Source: Cacajao melanocephalus
Lineage: Eukaryota; Chordata; Mammalia; Primates; Pitheciidae
DNA: 64,000 nucleotides
Direction: 5' to 3'
Assembly: GCA_963573385.1 (NCBI GenBank)
Contig: CAUYLG010075765.1
Span: forward strand, 1 to 64,000
Notes under the pieces: generated by a model
Database searches by the model: none
What the model was told of the DNA's origin: nothing
Seen by the model: only the letters and a program-made list of their open reading frames with translations
Translations under genes and position numbers: made by a program
In this document: positions 1 to 38,104 of the stretch, piece after piece
How the letters are laid out: each line of letters begins with the position of its first letter
Position numbering within the stretch: the stretch's first letter is position 1

Positions 1-905
1 AGAACTTAAACAAATTTACAAGAAAAAGAAATCCCATCAAAAAGTGGGCAAAGGATATGAACAGACACTTCTCAAAAGAAGACATTTATGCAGCCAACAA
101 ACATATGAAAAAAAGTTCATCATCACTGGTCATTAGAGAAATGCAAATCAAAACCACATTGAGATACCATTTCATGCCAGTTAGAATGGGGATTGTTAAA
201 AAATCTGGAGACTGTAACAGATGCTGGAGAGGATATGGAGAAATAGGAACACTTTTACACTGTTAGTGGGACTGTAAATTAGTTCAACCATTGTGGAAGA
301 CAGTGTGGCAATTTCTCAAGGATCTAGAACTAGAAATTCCATTTGACCCAGCAATTCCATTAGTGGGTATATACCCAAAGGATTATAAATTGTTCTGTTA
401 TACAGACACATGCACATGTGTGTTTATTGCAGCACTCTTCACAATAGCAAAGACTTGGAACCAACCCAAATGCCCATCAATGATAGATTGGATAAAGAAA
501 ATGTGGCACATATATACCATGGAATACTATGCAGCCATAAAAAATGATGAATTCATGTCCTTTGCAGGGACATGGATGAAGCTTGAAACCATCATTCTCA
601 GTAAAATGATGCAAGAACAGAAAACCAAACACTGCATGTTCTCACTCTTAAGTGGGTGTTGAACAATGAGAACACATGGACACAGGGAGGGGAACATCAT
701 ACACTGGGGTCTGTTGGGGGGTGGTGGCCTAGGGGAGGGAAAGCAGGGGGTGGGGCACAGGGGAGGGATAGCATTAGGAGAAATACATAATGTAGATGAC
801 GGGGTGATGGATGCAGCAAACCACCATGGCAAGTGTATACCTATGTAACAAACCTGCATGTTCTGCACATGTACCCCAGAACTTAAAAGTATTTTTTTTT
901 TAAAT
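1..905 (+). mobile_element. L1 LINE 3' end (primate-specific L1P type), truncated by window edge
   Basis: The sequence matches the last part of L1 ORF2 followed by the L1 3' UTR with its G-rich tract (about 700-770), ending in an A-rich tail after 880. Decayed ORF2 frames lie at 57-266 and 291-662 (for example IPLVGIYPKDYK and MEYYAAIKND, typical of the ORF2 C-terminus), in different frames with stops between them, so this is a dead copy. The 5' part lies before the window. Confidence 0.93.
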
Positions 906-1034
906 GAAGTTGCCAGGATGATGTGGGTCCCTGTAGCTGTAATTGTGTCTAGAGGGGCGGGTCTGAGGGGCCACTTTCTGTGCTGTCTCCCTGCCTAGTG
1001 AGCTCCAATGCCTGACATCAGTTTTGGACCAGGA

Positions 1035-1145
1035 GAGCCCATTTGAACACTGGCATCACACTTACCTTGGGGAGGTCATTTATCCTCTCTGGATTTCAGT
1101 TTCCTCATCTGCAAAATGGGGAAGAGAGCTGTCAAGAGAGCTCCT
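1035..1145 (+). repeat. MIR fragment
   Basis: Resembles the MIR core and 3' part (ccttggggaggtcatttatc, then cagtttcctcatctgcaaaa). A degraded tRNA-derived SINE; limits approximate. Confidence 0.65.
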
Positions 1146-1873
1146 TCCTAGACACTATGTGGAAGGCACCTTGGTGTCACACTGGAGAGGCGCTTTGCAA
1201 CTGACTTCTTTCTAGAACACCTTCTGGAAACTGCGTTCTAGATAGAACACCTTCTGAGCCAGCAGTGAATCCCTGGTGAGCCTGCTAGTGGTTGTCAGTG
1301 ATTTGGAAGGCCACTGAGAACATCACTGCTGTTTAATTCAGATGATGAGAAAAACTGCTGTCTCTGGAAAAGCACTCCTTCTCTGGTACAGGTATTTCAT
1401 CAACGTGTCATTTTTTTCCTTCTGTTTGAATGTTGTACTTCCATCTATCCTATTCCTACCTCTGCTTCTTCTGAAACTTCAAGTCCTGGGACACAGTCTA
1501 TTCTCTCTTGGACCTTGGGCCAGTGTGGACACTTGGGAGGCTGTTGAATCCCTTGATCTTCCTCTATAAACACATTTAAATCACCTCCCATCAATTTTTT
1601 TCCCAAATTGAGGTAAATTTAAAATCAGTTGAAAAAATTTATGTAACATTCTTTCTCAAATATATTCTCCAAATGTTAAGAACTAATGTAAAAGAGGCCA
1701 CATGAAAGTGTGATATAGTAAATACAGTGGCAGAGAGTCTCACTTAATTTCATATTCACTTACTCACCCGCAGGCAGCTTTCCTGAGCAGTGCTGTGGTT
1801 CACACAGTTCCAGAGCTGCAGAGGTTCACTGCGTGCAGGGCTCCTTGCATTGTGCCCTGTGTGTAATGTTTAA

Positions 1874-2198
<325 letters not shown>

Positions 2199-2679
2199 AC
2201 ATGTTCTACTTTATGTCAATGTCCTGAAAAGGAAAGGAGGTAGAAGCAAATCAGGGCTATGCTGGAGTGCTACTTTGGAATCACAGAATGTTCAAGATAG
2301 AAGGAACCAGGGCACTCCTATAACCCCTTGTTTCTAGAGGAGACCCAGAATCATGATGTGCCTCATCAGAATCACATACCAGTTAGTGCCAAAACAAATA
2401 ATTTTTGTTCTTGAGTGACCACTTATGACTAGATAATTCTCATATTAAAATCATCTTGTAAGTCAATTGAAGACACCCAATTCGTCCCTATTTTTTTTTT
2501 TTGAGAAATTTGAGTTATCTTACTAAATGCTAGTACTAACAGCTTTAACCAAGGATACTTCAGTGAAAATAATGTGTTCAGTAATAAAACTTTAAATCTG
2601 CTGCCAAACTGATTAACACACATCTTCTTCCTTGCTTACCTACTTGATAATAAGCCACTCTTGATAATAAGTGACTGTT

Positions 2680-2840
2680 AGGGTAAAGCCCTGTGCTAAA
2701 TGCTTTATGTTTCATTTCTGCCCTTAATTCCAGCCCTAATAGCTAAGCATCGTATCTCTTTTTTATAGCTGAGGAAACTGAGGTTCAGAAAAGAGGTAAC
2801 TTACTTGTGGTCCCACAGTAGTAAATAGCAAGGCCTTTCT
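2680..2840 (-). repeat. MIR fragment
   Basis: Antisense MIR character: gctaaatgctttatg, then gaggaaactgaggttcagaa and a wording like acttgtggtcccacag. Limits approximate. Confidence 0.7.
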
Positions 2841-3082
2841 AATAGGTGTGCTATGCCCCCTCCAAACACACATAGACCTCTTCTAGCATGGACAGAGATG
2901 CCCCATCTGTGCCCTAGGCTATGTATCCTTCTGTACCCAGTTCTAAAGTGAAGGTGTAATTTAGGTTCTAGCTTGGGGCCATCACAATTTCCCTCTTCCA
3001 TTGCCCTTAAGAAAGTAGCTTTGTGTGCTTAGAATTTGGATTCTGACTGTTCCCTTGTAAGAGCATGGGGTGATTTTGGACT

Positions 3083-3368
3083 TGGTTTTTGTTTTTTTGA
3101 GACAATCTTGCTCTGTTGCCCAGGTGGACTTGAGTACAGTGGTGCAGTCTCGGCTCACTGCAACCTCCTCCTGGATTCAAGTAATTCTGCCTCAGCCTCC
3201 CAAGTAGCTGGAATTACAGGCACGCGCCACCATGCTCAGCTAATTTTCATAGAGATGGCATTTCGCCATGTTGGCCAGGCTGGTTTCAAACTTCTGACCT
3301 CAAGTGATCCACCTGTCTCGACTTCCCAAAGTGTGGGGATTACAAGTGTGAGCAACCTCACCCAGCCC
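3083..3368 (-). mobile_element. Alu SINE
   Basis: Antisense Alu with several small deletions, from the poly-T/G tract to cacccagcc. A short repeat like cttggtttt flanks both ends (3081-3089 and about 3374-3382). Confidence 0.92.
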
Positions 3369-3464
3369 TGGCCTTGGTTTTAAAATAGACTTAACCCAGT
3401 ACTCTTTAAAATAGACTAAACCCAGCCCTGGCCTTGGTTTTAAAGTAGACTTAACCCAGTACTC
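3361..3464. repeat. 60-bp tandem duplication at the edge of an Alu
   Basis: Bases 3361-3404 recur at 3421-3464 with a period of exactly 60 bp and one mismatch in 44 (aaaatag versus aaagtag). The unit begins inside the Alu terminus (cccagccctgg). Confidence 0.9.
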
Positions 3465-4214
3465 CTAGAGGGCTGGAGCTCTGCAGGAATGGCACAGGCA
3501 GCAGGCAGGTGGGACTCAGTCAACCCCTAACCATGTATCCTGGAGGCCTGAGAGCCACAACAGTTCATAAGGGAGCAGGGGAGGGAACAAGGTCGTTGGA
3601 ACCTGGTGCTGATGCTTTACTACAAACGCGCAGTAGTTTCATTGGGAACACTGTCAGGGGAAAGCACACAACTTGCTGAAAAGTGGTAGCTTGGTTAAAA
3701 CACTGTCAAATTCTTCCAAGGGAAACCTGCATCTATACCCATTATTTGAACCAAGAATACCAGTAGGAATGTGTTGACATAATCATTTAAGAAATTTTTG
3801 TTTACGAGCCAATGTGGGATTTCACTCTCGACTCATCCCATCAGGGGCCCCATTTTCAGATTTCAAATGCCATCTCTTTGGTGATGAGGAATTTTCTGGC
3901 AAAGGTCTAAGGTCCCCTTTGAACCTGTCCTAACAGAAGACTCCATCAGCTTATAACGGAGACTGATGTGAGTCCTGGTTCTTGGTACCAACATGTTCTG
4001 GCTCCTTCCTGGCACTGCTGGTGAGGGGAGCAGGAGGGCTGGGGCACAGGCCAGCAGCAGGAGGAGGCTCTGCTCAGAATGGTTCCTTTATACATAATCA
4101 CTACTTCCCCTGGGAGCTCTGAACAAGGGGCTACACATTTCACTAATGACAACACCCAGACAAATTCCACTCTTCCCACTTTACCTTATTTTTAAAACAA
4201 GCAGTTTCACTCAC

Positions 4215-4600
4215 ACATCCATCCGTGGAGTGCAATGTGTCATCTCTCTCTGGGCCTTCTAAACATTTGCTCATGCTGGTTCCTGTATGTGGAAGGCTGT
4301 CTCCCAGCACCTTCAGGCTCCATCAGATGAAACCCAGATGGTCTTTGAAGGCTCAGATTAAAAGCCAACTCCTTCACAGTGCTTTGCTTCTCCACCCTTC
4401 CTAGAAGGGTTCTCCCTCCCTGGACTCTCATGGTAGCTGCTTTATACCAATCTCATGGCACTCACCACAAACCATTTTACACACAAGGCATGCGTGTGTA
4501 TGTTTGATCCCAATTCAGTAGAGGGCTGGTTGTTTCTCATAGATCCCCATTTGCTCAATACACCTAGCTCAGTCCTCTGTACCAAGCACTCTCCCAGTGA
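4215..4600 (+). repeat. L2 LINE fragment
   Basis: Resembles the L2 3' region: a phrase like catttgctcatgctggttcc, then tttgaaggctcagattaaa. Degraded and limits approximate. Confidence 0.55.
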
Positions 4601-4927
4601 ACCAGGTCACATTCTGCAAAGGCCCGGCCAACAGAGTAACATAAACGGAGCAACAGACAGGCGGTAGGTGCTGTTCAGGAGTCCTGAGTATGTGAGAAAG
4701 GGAAGCATTACAACTGGATCTCTCACCACAGTATCCATTCACTGGATCCTGCATTGCTTGTTCCTACAATTTCTACCCCAGAAGTCTTCCTTCAACTTAG
4801 ATCAAGAACTGAGTCCAGACATCCTCTGCAAACTATGGCAAACATTGGCCCAGGAACTTTCTTTTCAGTAAGCCATAAACATACCAAAGAAAGAGAGACG
4901 ATGAGGATTACAAAAATGTCAAGGATA

Positions 4928-5200
4928 GGCCGGGCGCAGTGGCTCACGCCTGTAATCTCAGCACTTTAGGAGGTTGAGGTGGGTAGATCCCAAGGTCAGG
5001 AGTTCAAGACCAGCCTGGCCAATATGGTGAAACCTTGTCTTTACTAAAAATACAAAAATTAGCTGGGTGTGGTGGCGTGTGCCTATAGTCTCAGCTACTC
5101 AGAGGCTGAGGCAGGAGAATTGATTGAACCCAGGAGGCAGAAGTTGCAGTGAGCCGAGATTGTACCACTGCACTCCAGCCTGGGTGTCAAAAAAAAAAAA
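4928..5200 (+). mobile_element. Alu SINE with short target-site duplication
   Basis: Sense Alu starting ggccgggcgc and ending in poly-A. The direct repeat gtcaagga occurs before (4918-4925) and after (5201-5208). Confidence 0.95.
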
Positions 5201-5405
5201 GTCAAGGAATAACAAAAATGGGTTTTAAATCTATGCCTGGAATAAGAACTAATGGCCAATGATGCAATGCTACAGAGTAGAGCAAAAAACTGACAGCAAC
5301 CACTATTTTGCTCCATCTGCTCCATTGAGGACAATCATCTCCAAATTAAGAGTGTAGAGACAAACTTGCTTAGGATTTGAAGTCCAAGAGTGATAAGGGG
5401 ATAAT

Positions 5406-5492
5406 TAAATGAGTTCTCATGAAAGACACGTCAGTGGCTGAAACAACCTGCGGATATGACTACAGAATTGTTGTCAGAACTCCAGAGAAACA
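5406..5492 (+). repeat. Arm 1 of an 85-bp inverted repeat
   Basis: Matches the reverse complement of 6568-6655 with few mismatches (shared words: gaaagacac, ggatatgact, gtcagaactccagagaaa). The origin is not recognised; see findings. Confidence 0.8.
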
Positions 5493-5814
5493 ATGAACAA
5501 AGTCCCCATAATGATAATACCTGCCCTACTTTCCAAAGTAGATTCTAAAAACTCCAGAACAGTAAATTTAATGTAAAACTCTGGCAAAATCAGGAATAAT
5601 ATAGATGAACATTTGACTCCTAAGAATTGCTGATTTCAACGCTGATTCAGCAAAGAAAATGTCATACAAAATAACTTCCTTGTCTTTTTTTCATAGGATT
5701 ACTAGAGCAGCCAACCAGGGAAATAACAGTGAAACAATAGCTTACAGCTCGAAGAGACCAGTGGGGTGAGTACTTGATGCTGAACTAGACGCGGTTCCAA
5801 AGGCTTTATATATA

Positions 5815-5960
5815 CAGTATCATTAGTCATTTATTCAATCCTTACAAGGACCCTATAACATAGGGACCAACAATATTCCCATTTAGCAGATGAGAAAACT
5901 GAGGCAGTTTTCTTGCCAAAAGGACATACAGGTAGGACTTCAATCCAGGCAATGTGGCCT
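5815..5960 (-). repeat. MIR fragment
   Basis: Antisense MIR: cattagtcatttattcaatc, then cagatgagaaaactgaggca. Limits approximate. Confidence 0.65.
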
Positions 5961-6567
5961 CCAAGTTGTGCTTCTCATATTAGGCTACACAACAGCAAGG
6001 CTGCTAAAAATAGAGGGGGAAATAGGAATGCTCCCTTTTCCATATAGGAAAGAGGAGAGCAGAACACATGTGGCCTCTCTCTGGCCTCTTATCCACTCGC
6101 TTCTCTGAAGGGAGGAGGGAAGACTGATTGCTGCTTGGGAGATGCAGCTAAGCACACTTTCTTGGCATGGTAAGGTCATGAGGGTAGAATCTGCCACTAC
6201 TAGGGGAGTTTACAATTTAAGGTAGGTAAATTTCAGGACTGATATTTAACATATTTTAATAACCACTTATCACCAGACCAACCATCAGAGCAACCACTGG
6301 TGTGCTACTGAGCCCTGGTAAGTTAGGTTAATAGAGTTATCAGGAAGGGTTAGAGAGCCACACTGCGGTCTTAGTTTCGCCAGTCTAGCCTTCTCAGTAA
6401 AGGACATGCTGTTTTGATTCCTACTGGCCCGATTTCCATGTCTTATTTTTTTTAATTTGTTCTGAACTTTGAGGGAAAGACAGGGATATAATTTATTACC
6501 ATCAACTCCCCAACAATCTTCTTGAACCTTCTGGATAATATCCCAAGTACTAAAGGTAGTTTTAGGT

Positions 6568-6655
6568 GACATTTCTCTGGAGTTCTGACAATTCTGCAGT
6601 CATATCCACAGGTAGTTTCAGTAACTGATGTGTCTTTCATGTGAACTCATTTAAA
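6568..6655 (-). repeat. Arm 2 of an 85-bp inverted repeat
   Basis: Reverse-complement partner of 5406-5492. It abuts the palindrome that starts at 6657. Confidence 0.8.
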
Positions 6656-6656
6656 A

Positions 6657-6779
6657 CAGTATAGGCTCAGTCTTGGCTCTTGGGTGCCTTCTAGTTTGTC
6701 AGTATCACCGATAATGACAATTTAAAAGTGATATTGACAAACTAGAAAGCACCTAAGAGCCAAGACTGAGCTTATACTG
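6657..6779. repeat. Long near-perfect palindrome (52-bp arms), MITE-like
   Basis: Arm 6657-6708 is complementary to arm 6728-6779 over all 52 positions with about five mismatches and no gap; the loop is 19 bp (6709-6727). It is bounded by cagtat...atactg. It contains no protein frame. Its shape is that of a miniature inverted-repeat transposable element or a hairpin RNA precursor; I do not recognise the family. Confidence 0.85.
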
Positions 6780-6984
6780 GGGACTACATAGTATGAAGTA
6801 GGTGGAAGGAAGATGGACCATCCATGTCATTCCTCCTGCTGTAGACATGAGTGTACCTGTTTACTCAAACAGAGTGGGATAGGCTGGGAAGGGCCACAAC
6901 CTGGGACATAAAATGATCTTTGGCAAAGAAAATGATTGAGCTTTAGGTCAAAGGTGAGGGAACCTCATTACTCAACAGTAGAGG

Positions 6985-7432
6985 TCAGCAAACTATGGGC
7001 ACAGGCCTTCTGTTTTGTAAATAAAGTTTTTTTTTGTTTTTTCTTTTTTAAAGATGGGGTCTACTCTGTTGCCCAGGCTGGAGTGCAGTCACATGATCCT
7101 AACTCACCATAACCTTGAACTCATAGGTTTAAGCGATCTTTGCCTTCATCCTCCTGAGCAGCTGGGACTGCTGGTGTATACCACCATGCCCAGCTAATTC
7201 AAAAAAGTTTTTTGTAGAGATGGGGTCTTGCTGTGTTGCCCAAGCTTCTAAATAAAGTCTGATTAGAAAACAGCCATGCCCATTCATTTACATATTGTCT
7301 CTGGCTGTTTTTGCACTCCATGATGACACAGTTAAGTGGCTGCAACAGAGACTGTATGTCCTGCAAATCCTGAAATATTTTCCAACTGGTTCTTTCCAGA
7401 AAAAAATTTTGCAGACTTATGGTCTAGACCTA
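6985..7432 (+). mobile_element. hAT-type (MER1 group) non-autonomous DNA transposon, split by an Alu
   Basis: Begins with a word like agaggtcagcaaactatggg and ends gcagacttatggtctaga, the decayed inverted ends of a common mammalian hAT MER element (internal words ttgtaaataaagt and acagccatgcccattcattt). An older Alu interrupts it at 7028-7248. The exact family name is uncertain. Confidence 0.7.
7028..7248 (-). mobile_element. Old Alu SINE nested in the hAT element, with target-site duplication
   Basis: Diverged antisense Alu lacking its 5' terminal portion. It is flanked by taaataaagt at 7018-7027 and 7249-7258, a clean duplication of host-transposon sequence. Confidence 0.9.
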
Positions 7433-7734
7433 GGAAAGTAATTCTAACATTCTCGGGGTAAGGGGAGAGATTGGGGCCAATGGAAGGAAGGATAAAGGAG
7501 CATGTTTAGCACTGGAACCTTCAGTGGGATTACCTGGAGGAGGCAGAAAGGACAGCATTAGGGTGGAACCACCAGTCTGCCTTATTATGCAGGGTTCTTC
7601 CTCATGAGAACTAAGCAATAATATGACCTTTCAAACTGAATTATTTATATCCATTTGTGTTAAGTTCCTAGAGGGTGAATTCAGTGGATTTTTCTCCAGT
7701 TCTTCAGAATTGGCAGCACAAAAAATGTAAAACG

Positions 7735-9475
7735 CAGGCACAGATAATCAAAAATGTTTTAATGATTACTGTTCAGACATTTAACAATGTGGGTATATCC
7801 AGGTGAGCTAAGCACACTTTGACAGCACACTACTGAATGTTATAATTTCTGTATTGAAATATGTAAAGACACCTGCAAATTAGTACCTAGGAATGAAGAC
7901 ATACATTTATAAATATACACATTCTAGGTTTGATAAGGTAAATGTAAACAGATGCCATGACTCCTTTTCAAACAGAAAACCCACAAGACTAACAGAGAAC
8001 CAGTAGGTTCCCTATAATATGAATGTGCAAAATTAAAGCATGGTAAACTGATATTTACATAAATATCAAACCAACAATTAGTTTATACATTGTCAATGAC
8101 CTTCTAAGATATGTCATGAGTGGTTCCACGAATATCTTTCCCTCAGTGGAGAAGGTATTCAGAGGCTAAATTCCAACACTTTAAAATGACACACATCATA
8201 GGCCTTACCTGTTTGACCATTGCCTCAAATGTGTAAGACGTGATTTTATGATAAGCAGTCTACTATTTTTAAACAATAGGTTCTAAACAAATCTTTAGAT
8301 TCTAAGCAGAAAGAAATTACAAGTACTATTAGATTTACATTAAACAAGTTACCCCTATCAAATTTCTCAATTCTTTTATGCTATAGCTATGCTTGATTTT
8401 ACCTTTAAAATTTTTAAAGTCCTTTTCCTCCACTTTGTTAATTTTGGTAAACTAGGCACATTTTACAAGGAAGTCTGTGTCAAAACAGATTAACAGTACA
8501 GAAATCAATCCAAATTTAGACCCTGGCAACCAGTTCCCCATTGCTCATCCATGGGATTCTGTCAAATGGTAAAGACGCAATCATCTCTCTTGAAAAGTAT
8601 ACATCCTCTCTCGCACTTGTGGAAAGCAAAATGGACTTTGTGTTTGCTGTATAAAAACACTTAGCACTTCAGAAATTAAAAATGGCCTACTCGCCCTACA
8701 CCCTTCCTAAAATCTTGAGGACAAAGAATATATATTTAAGTTTCAACAAGACTGCTTTAGAGCCCCCCCTTTTTACATTATTAATAGTGGCAATCAAAAT
8801 AAAAAAATAAGATCTGTTAAAAAGTTAAACTGACTGTTCTGCTAGATTTGAGCCTGCTTGATTCAAAGCCAATAGTACAAAACTGAAGGTGCCATGTCTG
8901 GTTTCACATCTACAAGTCACTGGAAATTATATGTCACATGAGTTTCATAAATCACGGTCTTTGATTTTTTTCTAAACAGAGCTATTACAAATTAATACAA
9001 ACTTGAAACATACCCTAATTTAAACTAATAAGCTTTGGGCCCTGCTTTTTAAATTTTAAGGCATGTGTGTTTCTCTACCGTAACAACATTGTACAAATTT
9101 ACATTTACAATCACATGCATGATCTACAGTTAAAAAAAAAGTTTGGATTACAGTGTTTTTAAATTGTGAATCACAATTCAGCACCTATCATGTTATAACT
9201 AATAAGGCAACAGCAGTGTTGTATACTACAATAATACTCCCTTTCCACAGTCTAGCGCAGGGGTCAATGAGAGCCCAGAAATGTTAGAAATCTTATCCCT
9301 ACTTACATAATCTGTATACGTTTTCTATGGGTATTGAATTGATGAAAGAGGTCCTATATGAATCACACTATTGTAGGCCAGACTAGTTACAGCAGCTGTT
9401 AACGAGCATCAGGGCACAACTCATATTGTGCTTACAATCAGATGACACGGTCTGGAGGGTTTAAATTCTTTGACT
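7735..9475 (-). other. ELOVL5: ELOVL5 3' UTR
   Basis: About 1.7 kb of AT-rich sequence between the stop codon and the probable cleavage site. I see no Alu or other interspersed repeat in it, in contrast to its flanks, which fits purifying selection on an exonic UTR. A poly-cytosine run at 8763-8769 reads as poly-G in the mRNA. The 3' limit is set by the ATTAAA signal listed separately and is approximate. Confidence 0.8.
7758..7763 (-). terminator. ELOVL5: Probable ELOVL5 polyadenylation signal ATTAAA
   Basis: Read on the minus strand, ATTAAA lies at the end of the 3' UTR, about 1.7 kb after the stop. I found no AATAAA on the minus strand between 7735 and 9475. Cleavage would be expected 10-30 bases further on, near 7730-7748. 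Confidence 0.65.
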
Positions 9476-34984
<25,509 letters not shown>

Positions 34985-34992
34985 TTTAAAAC
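34985..34992 (-). other. ELOVL5: ELOVL5 5' UTR portion of exon 2
   Basis: These eight bases lie between the splice acceptor (minus-strand cttaatag, 34993-35000) and the ATG. The rest of the 5' UTR must be on an upstream exon beyond 64000, because I see no convincing first exon or CpG-rich promoter between 34993 and 64000. Confidence 0.85.
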
Positions 34993-36554
34993 CTATTAAG
35001 AAAAAATAGATACCAATTAATCTCTACTCAAAATGTTTTTATACAGTATTTTTTTCATAAAAGAATAAATTCTTTTCAAAGAATATGCTACAGACAAGGT
35101 AAGTTCCTTAGGTTAAAAGAATTTTTTTTTAATTCACTAAAGTAACTTCTGTGCTAGCTCCAACTTGAACATCGAAAGGAAAGACACAATTCTGTGAATT
35201 CACTTTATAAATGAAGTGCCAGTTTTCTGAACTTCTTTTCTCAGTTCCATAAAAACTCTTTCCGTGAAGCTGAAATCTCAGTGGGGAGAAAAATGCAACT
35301 AAATGGAATAAGAGGTGGCAGACAGGAAAAGATCCTGTCTGGGCAGCAACAAGGACTTGAGGTAAGACAAGGAAGAGCCGTATGAGGGACTGGGATACCA
35401 CAGTGAAAAGACAGTTTTCTCCGCTTCTTACTTTCATCAATTATTATTTTACAGTCCTTCATGTTTACAATTAAAAAAATTCAAATATTAAAAATGAAAA
35501 AAAAAAGGAGTAAAAATCTCATTAGTTCCCTCAACTGCAATTCCCAAGCCACACGTCACAAGGAACCTAATGGTAACATTTCTGCAGTATACTTCCAGAG
35601 ATTTCTCCTCTTTTGAGCACCAAGAGGTCATGCTAAATGGATGTTTTCTCAGTTGTGGGCTGCAACCCATTAGTAAATGATCATGCCAACTTAGAATTAA
35701 AAATAATAACTGATCATAATAGAGAATCAGAATGCTTTGCTCCTAGTGAGAATGAATATAGTTTCATAAAACTTTAGTTTTATTATAATGATGTACTCTG
35801 CTGTGATATAAAATATATTTTTACTGTGAGGATCACAGTAAAAAAAAAAACTAAGAAAAATACTATTATATATAGAAGTATGTATATATTACTTGCTTAT
35901 TTTCACTTAATAAAACATTTGGAGATACCAGTTAAAAATTTACCTCCATCTTTTAAGATTCTATAGCTCCCTACCTTCTCCCCATTTAAGGTTTACATTT
36001 AGAGGGTAGCTAAGCAACTTTTCATATGCATATTGACTAGATTTTCTATATTAAAGTTAGGAGACATACATTTCCAACTTTCCTGGCCATTCTTCTCACA
36101 TGAACAATCATCAATATTATAACTTCCAAGGGCAAAGGCAAAACTGATTTTATTAACTAAGCTGTTAATCATTTGGCAATACTTCTCTTCTTTGGCTTGC
36201 CACACTGAAGCATATGTATTTTCTGGCTAATTTTAAGATCAACTACTTTATCCACAAAATTATCTAATGGTTGTATGTAGTAATTACAATTAAGTCAATA
36301 CAGATGAGATGGGAGGTAGAGATAGGAGGAGCCATAAACGACACTTTCAAAGTAGGGAACAGGGTTCCGTCCTGACAGCTTTCCTTCCCAAGGGGGATTG
36401 GGGAGGATGCTGACACCAACTCATGCCTGGAAACGAAGGCACCAGCCCCCATCCCCTACACATCTGCCAACAACCAGGTCAGCCACCTTTGTCCCTCAAT
36501 AGTTATACAACCTTAGCACAAGGTCATTTCTGCAGTCCAACAAAATTTTAACAT

Positions 36555-37077
36555 ACAGTAGTCCCCTCTTATCCACAGTTTTGCTTTCTGAGGTTTCAAT
36601 TACCTGCAATCAACCACAGTCTGAAAGTACTAGGTGGGAAATTCCAGAAATAAACAATTCATAAGTTGTAGATTGCACACCGTTCTGATCAGCATGATGA
36701 AATCTCCTGTGGTCCCACTCCATCCTGCCTGAGATATGAATCATCCCTTTGTCACTGTATCCTCACTGTAGACCCTTCTTCACCCTTGAGTCACTTAGTA
36801 GCCTTCCGGGTTATAGGTCGACTGCCTCAGGATCCCAGTGCTCATATTCAAATAACTTTTATTTTATTTTACTTAATTCTTCTATGTTATTACTAGTTAT
36901 TGTTGTTAATCTCTTACTTTGCCTAATTTATAAATTAAACTTCATTATAGGTATGTATGCATAGGAAAAAAACACAGTATATATAATATAGTATTTGATG
37001 CTATCTGCTGATTCTGGGGTCCATTCTGGGGGTCTTAGAATGCACACCCTGATGGTGAGAGGGTACTAATGCACTGT
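36555..37077 (+). mobile_element. Tigger-type non-autonomous DNA transposon
   Basis: Begins acagtagtcccctcttatcc and continues with the typical gtttcaattacctgcaatca, ccagaaataaacaattcata and agtcacttagtagcc words. The distal part (ggtatgtatgcataggaaaa, tccattctgggggtctt) matches the other end of such elements. The final inverted terminus is worn or missing. Confidence 0.75.
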
Positions 37078-37629
37078 ATTCCTAAGAAAGGCCATTTTGG
37101 TCCTAAGCCATTTTCCTCTCCTAGACCGAACCACTTCAGGGAGACAAGAAATTCTAGAAAATCCTGGTGCTGAAGAGAACAGGTTTAGCTTTACAGCTTT
37201 ACATTTCGTAAAGAGAATTCCTTTTTAAAACAGTTAAATAAAAAATGTCTTATCTATTAAGGGCCATTATAAGTTCTGCCCGAGGAGGGTTCAGGAAGTG
37301 CACTGGCTAAAAGATAATTTGGCTGTGTCTATTTTTTCAACATCTATTGAAAATCATCTAGATAATCCAAGTTTTGGAAGACAACCATCATGATTTTGTG
37401 ACACCAAAATTACACCAACACAATTTAACTTCATCTGTGATGTATGGCGGGTCACGTATATGGAGATAGCAGGGTTCCCTGCTCCCCACTGGCTGCATCC
37501 CAAACAGCCAAAAGGAAATTAAGGAGGAACAAGGTCGTAAAGGCTATGACTAATAGACTGAATAACTGATGGACAAGCTCCTTGCTGGGGACAGACACCT
37601 TCCTCCAAGGCATTTTAAAACCTAGATCC

Positions 37630-37956
<327 letters not shown>

Positions 37957-37963
37957 CTATATT

Positions 37964-38002
37964 AAGTAAGTTAATATTAGCAATATTAATATTAACTTAC
38001 TT
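37964..38002. repeat. Perfect 15-bp inverted repeat
   Basis: aagtaagttaatatt (37964-37978) and its exact reverse complement at 37988-38002 around a 9-bp spacer. AT-rich, immediately beyond the Alu. Confidence 0.9.
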
Positions 38003-38104
38003 ACTAATGGGTCACATTAAATGTACAATAATCAGGTATTAAGCATGAAAGGACTTTAAGCAGGTTCAATGCTAGGCTCTTTCTAAGAAACTAGGGTTTG
38101 AAAC

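Noticed and set aside
291..662. 123-codon frame resembling a reverse-transcriptase-related protein
   Set aside because: It is the decayed C-terminus of L1 ORF2, not a gene of its own.
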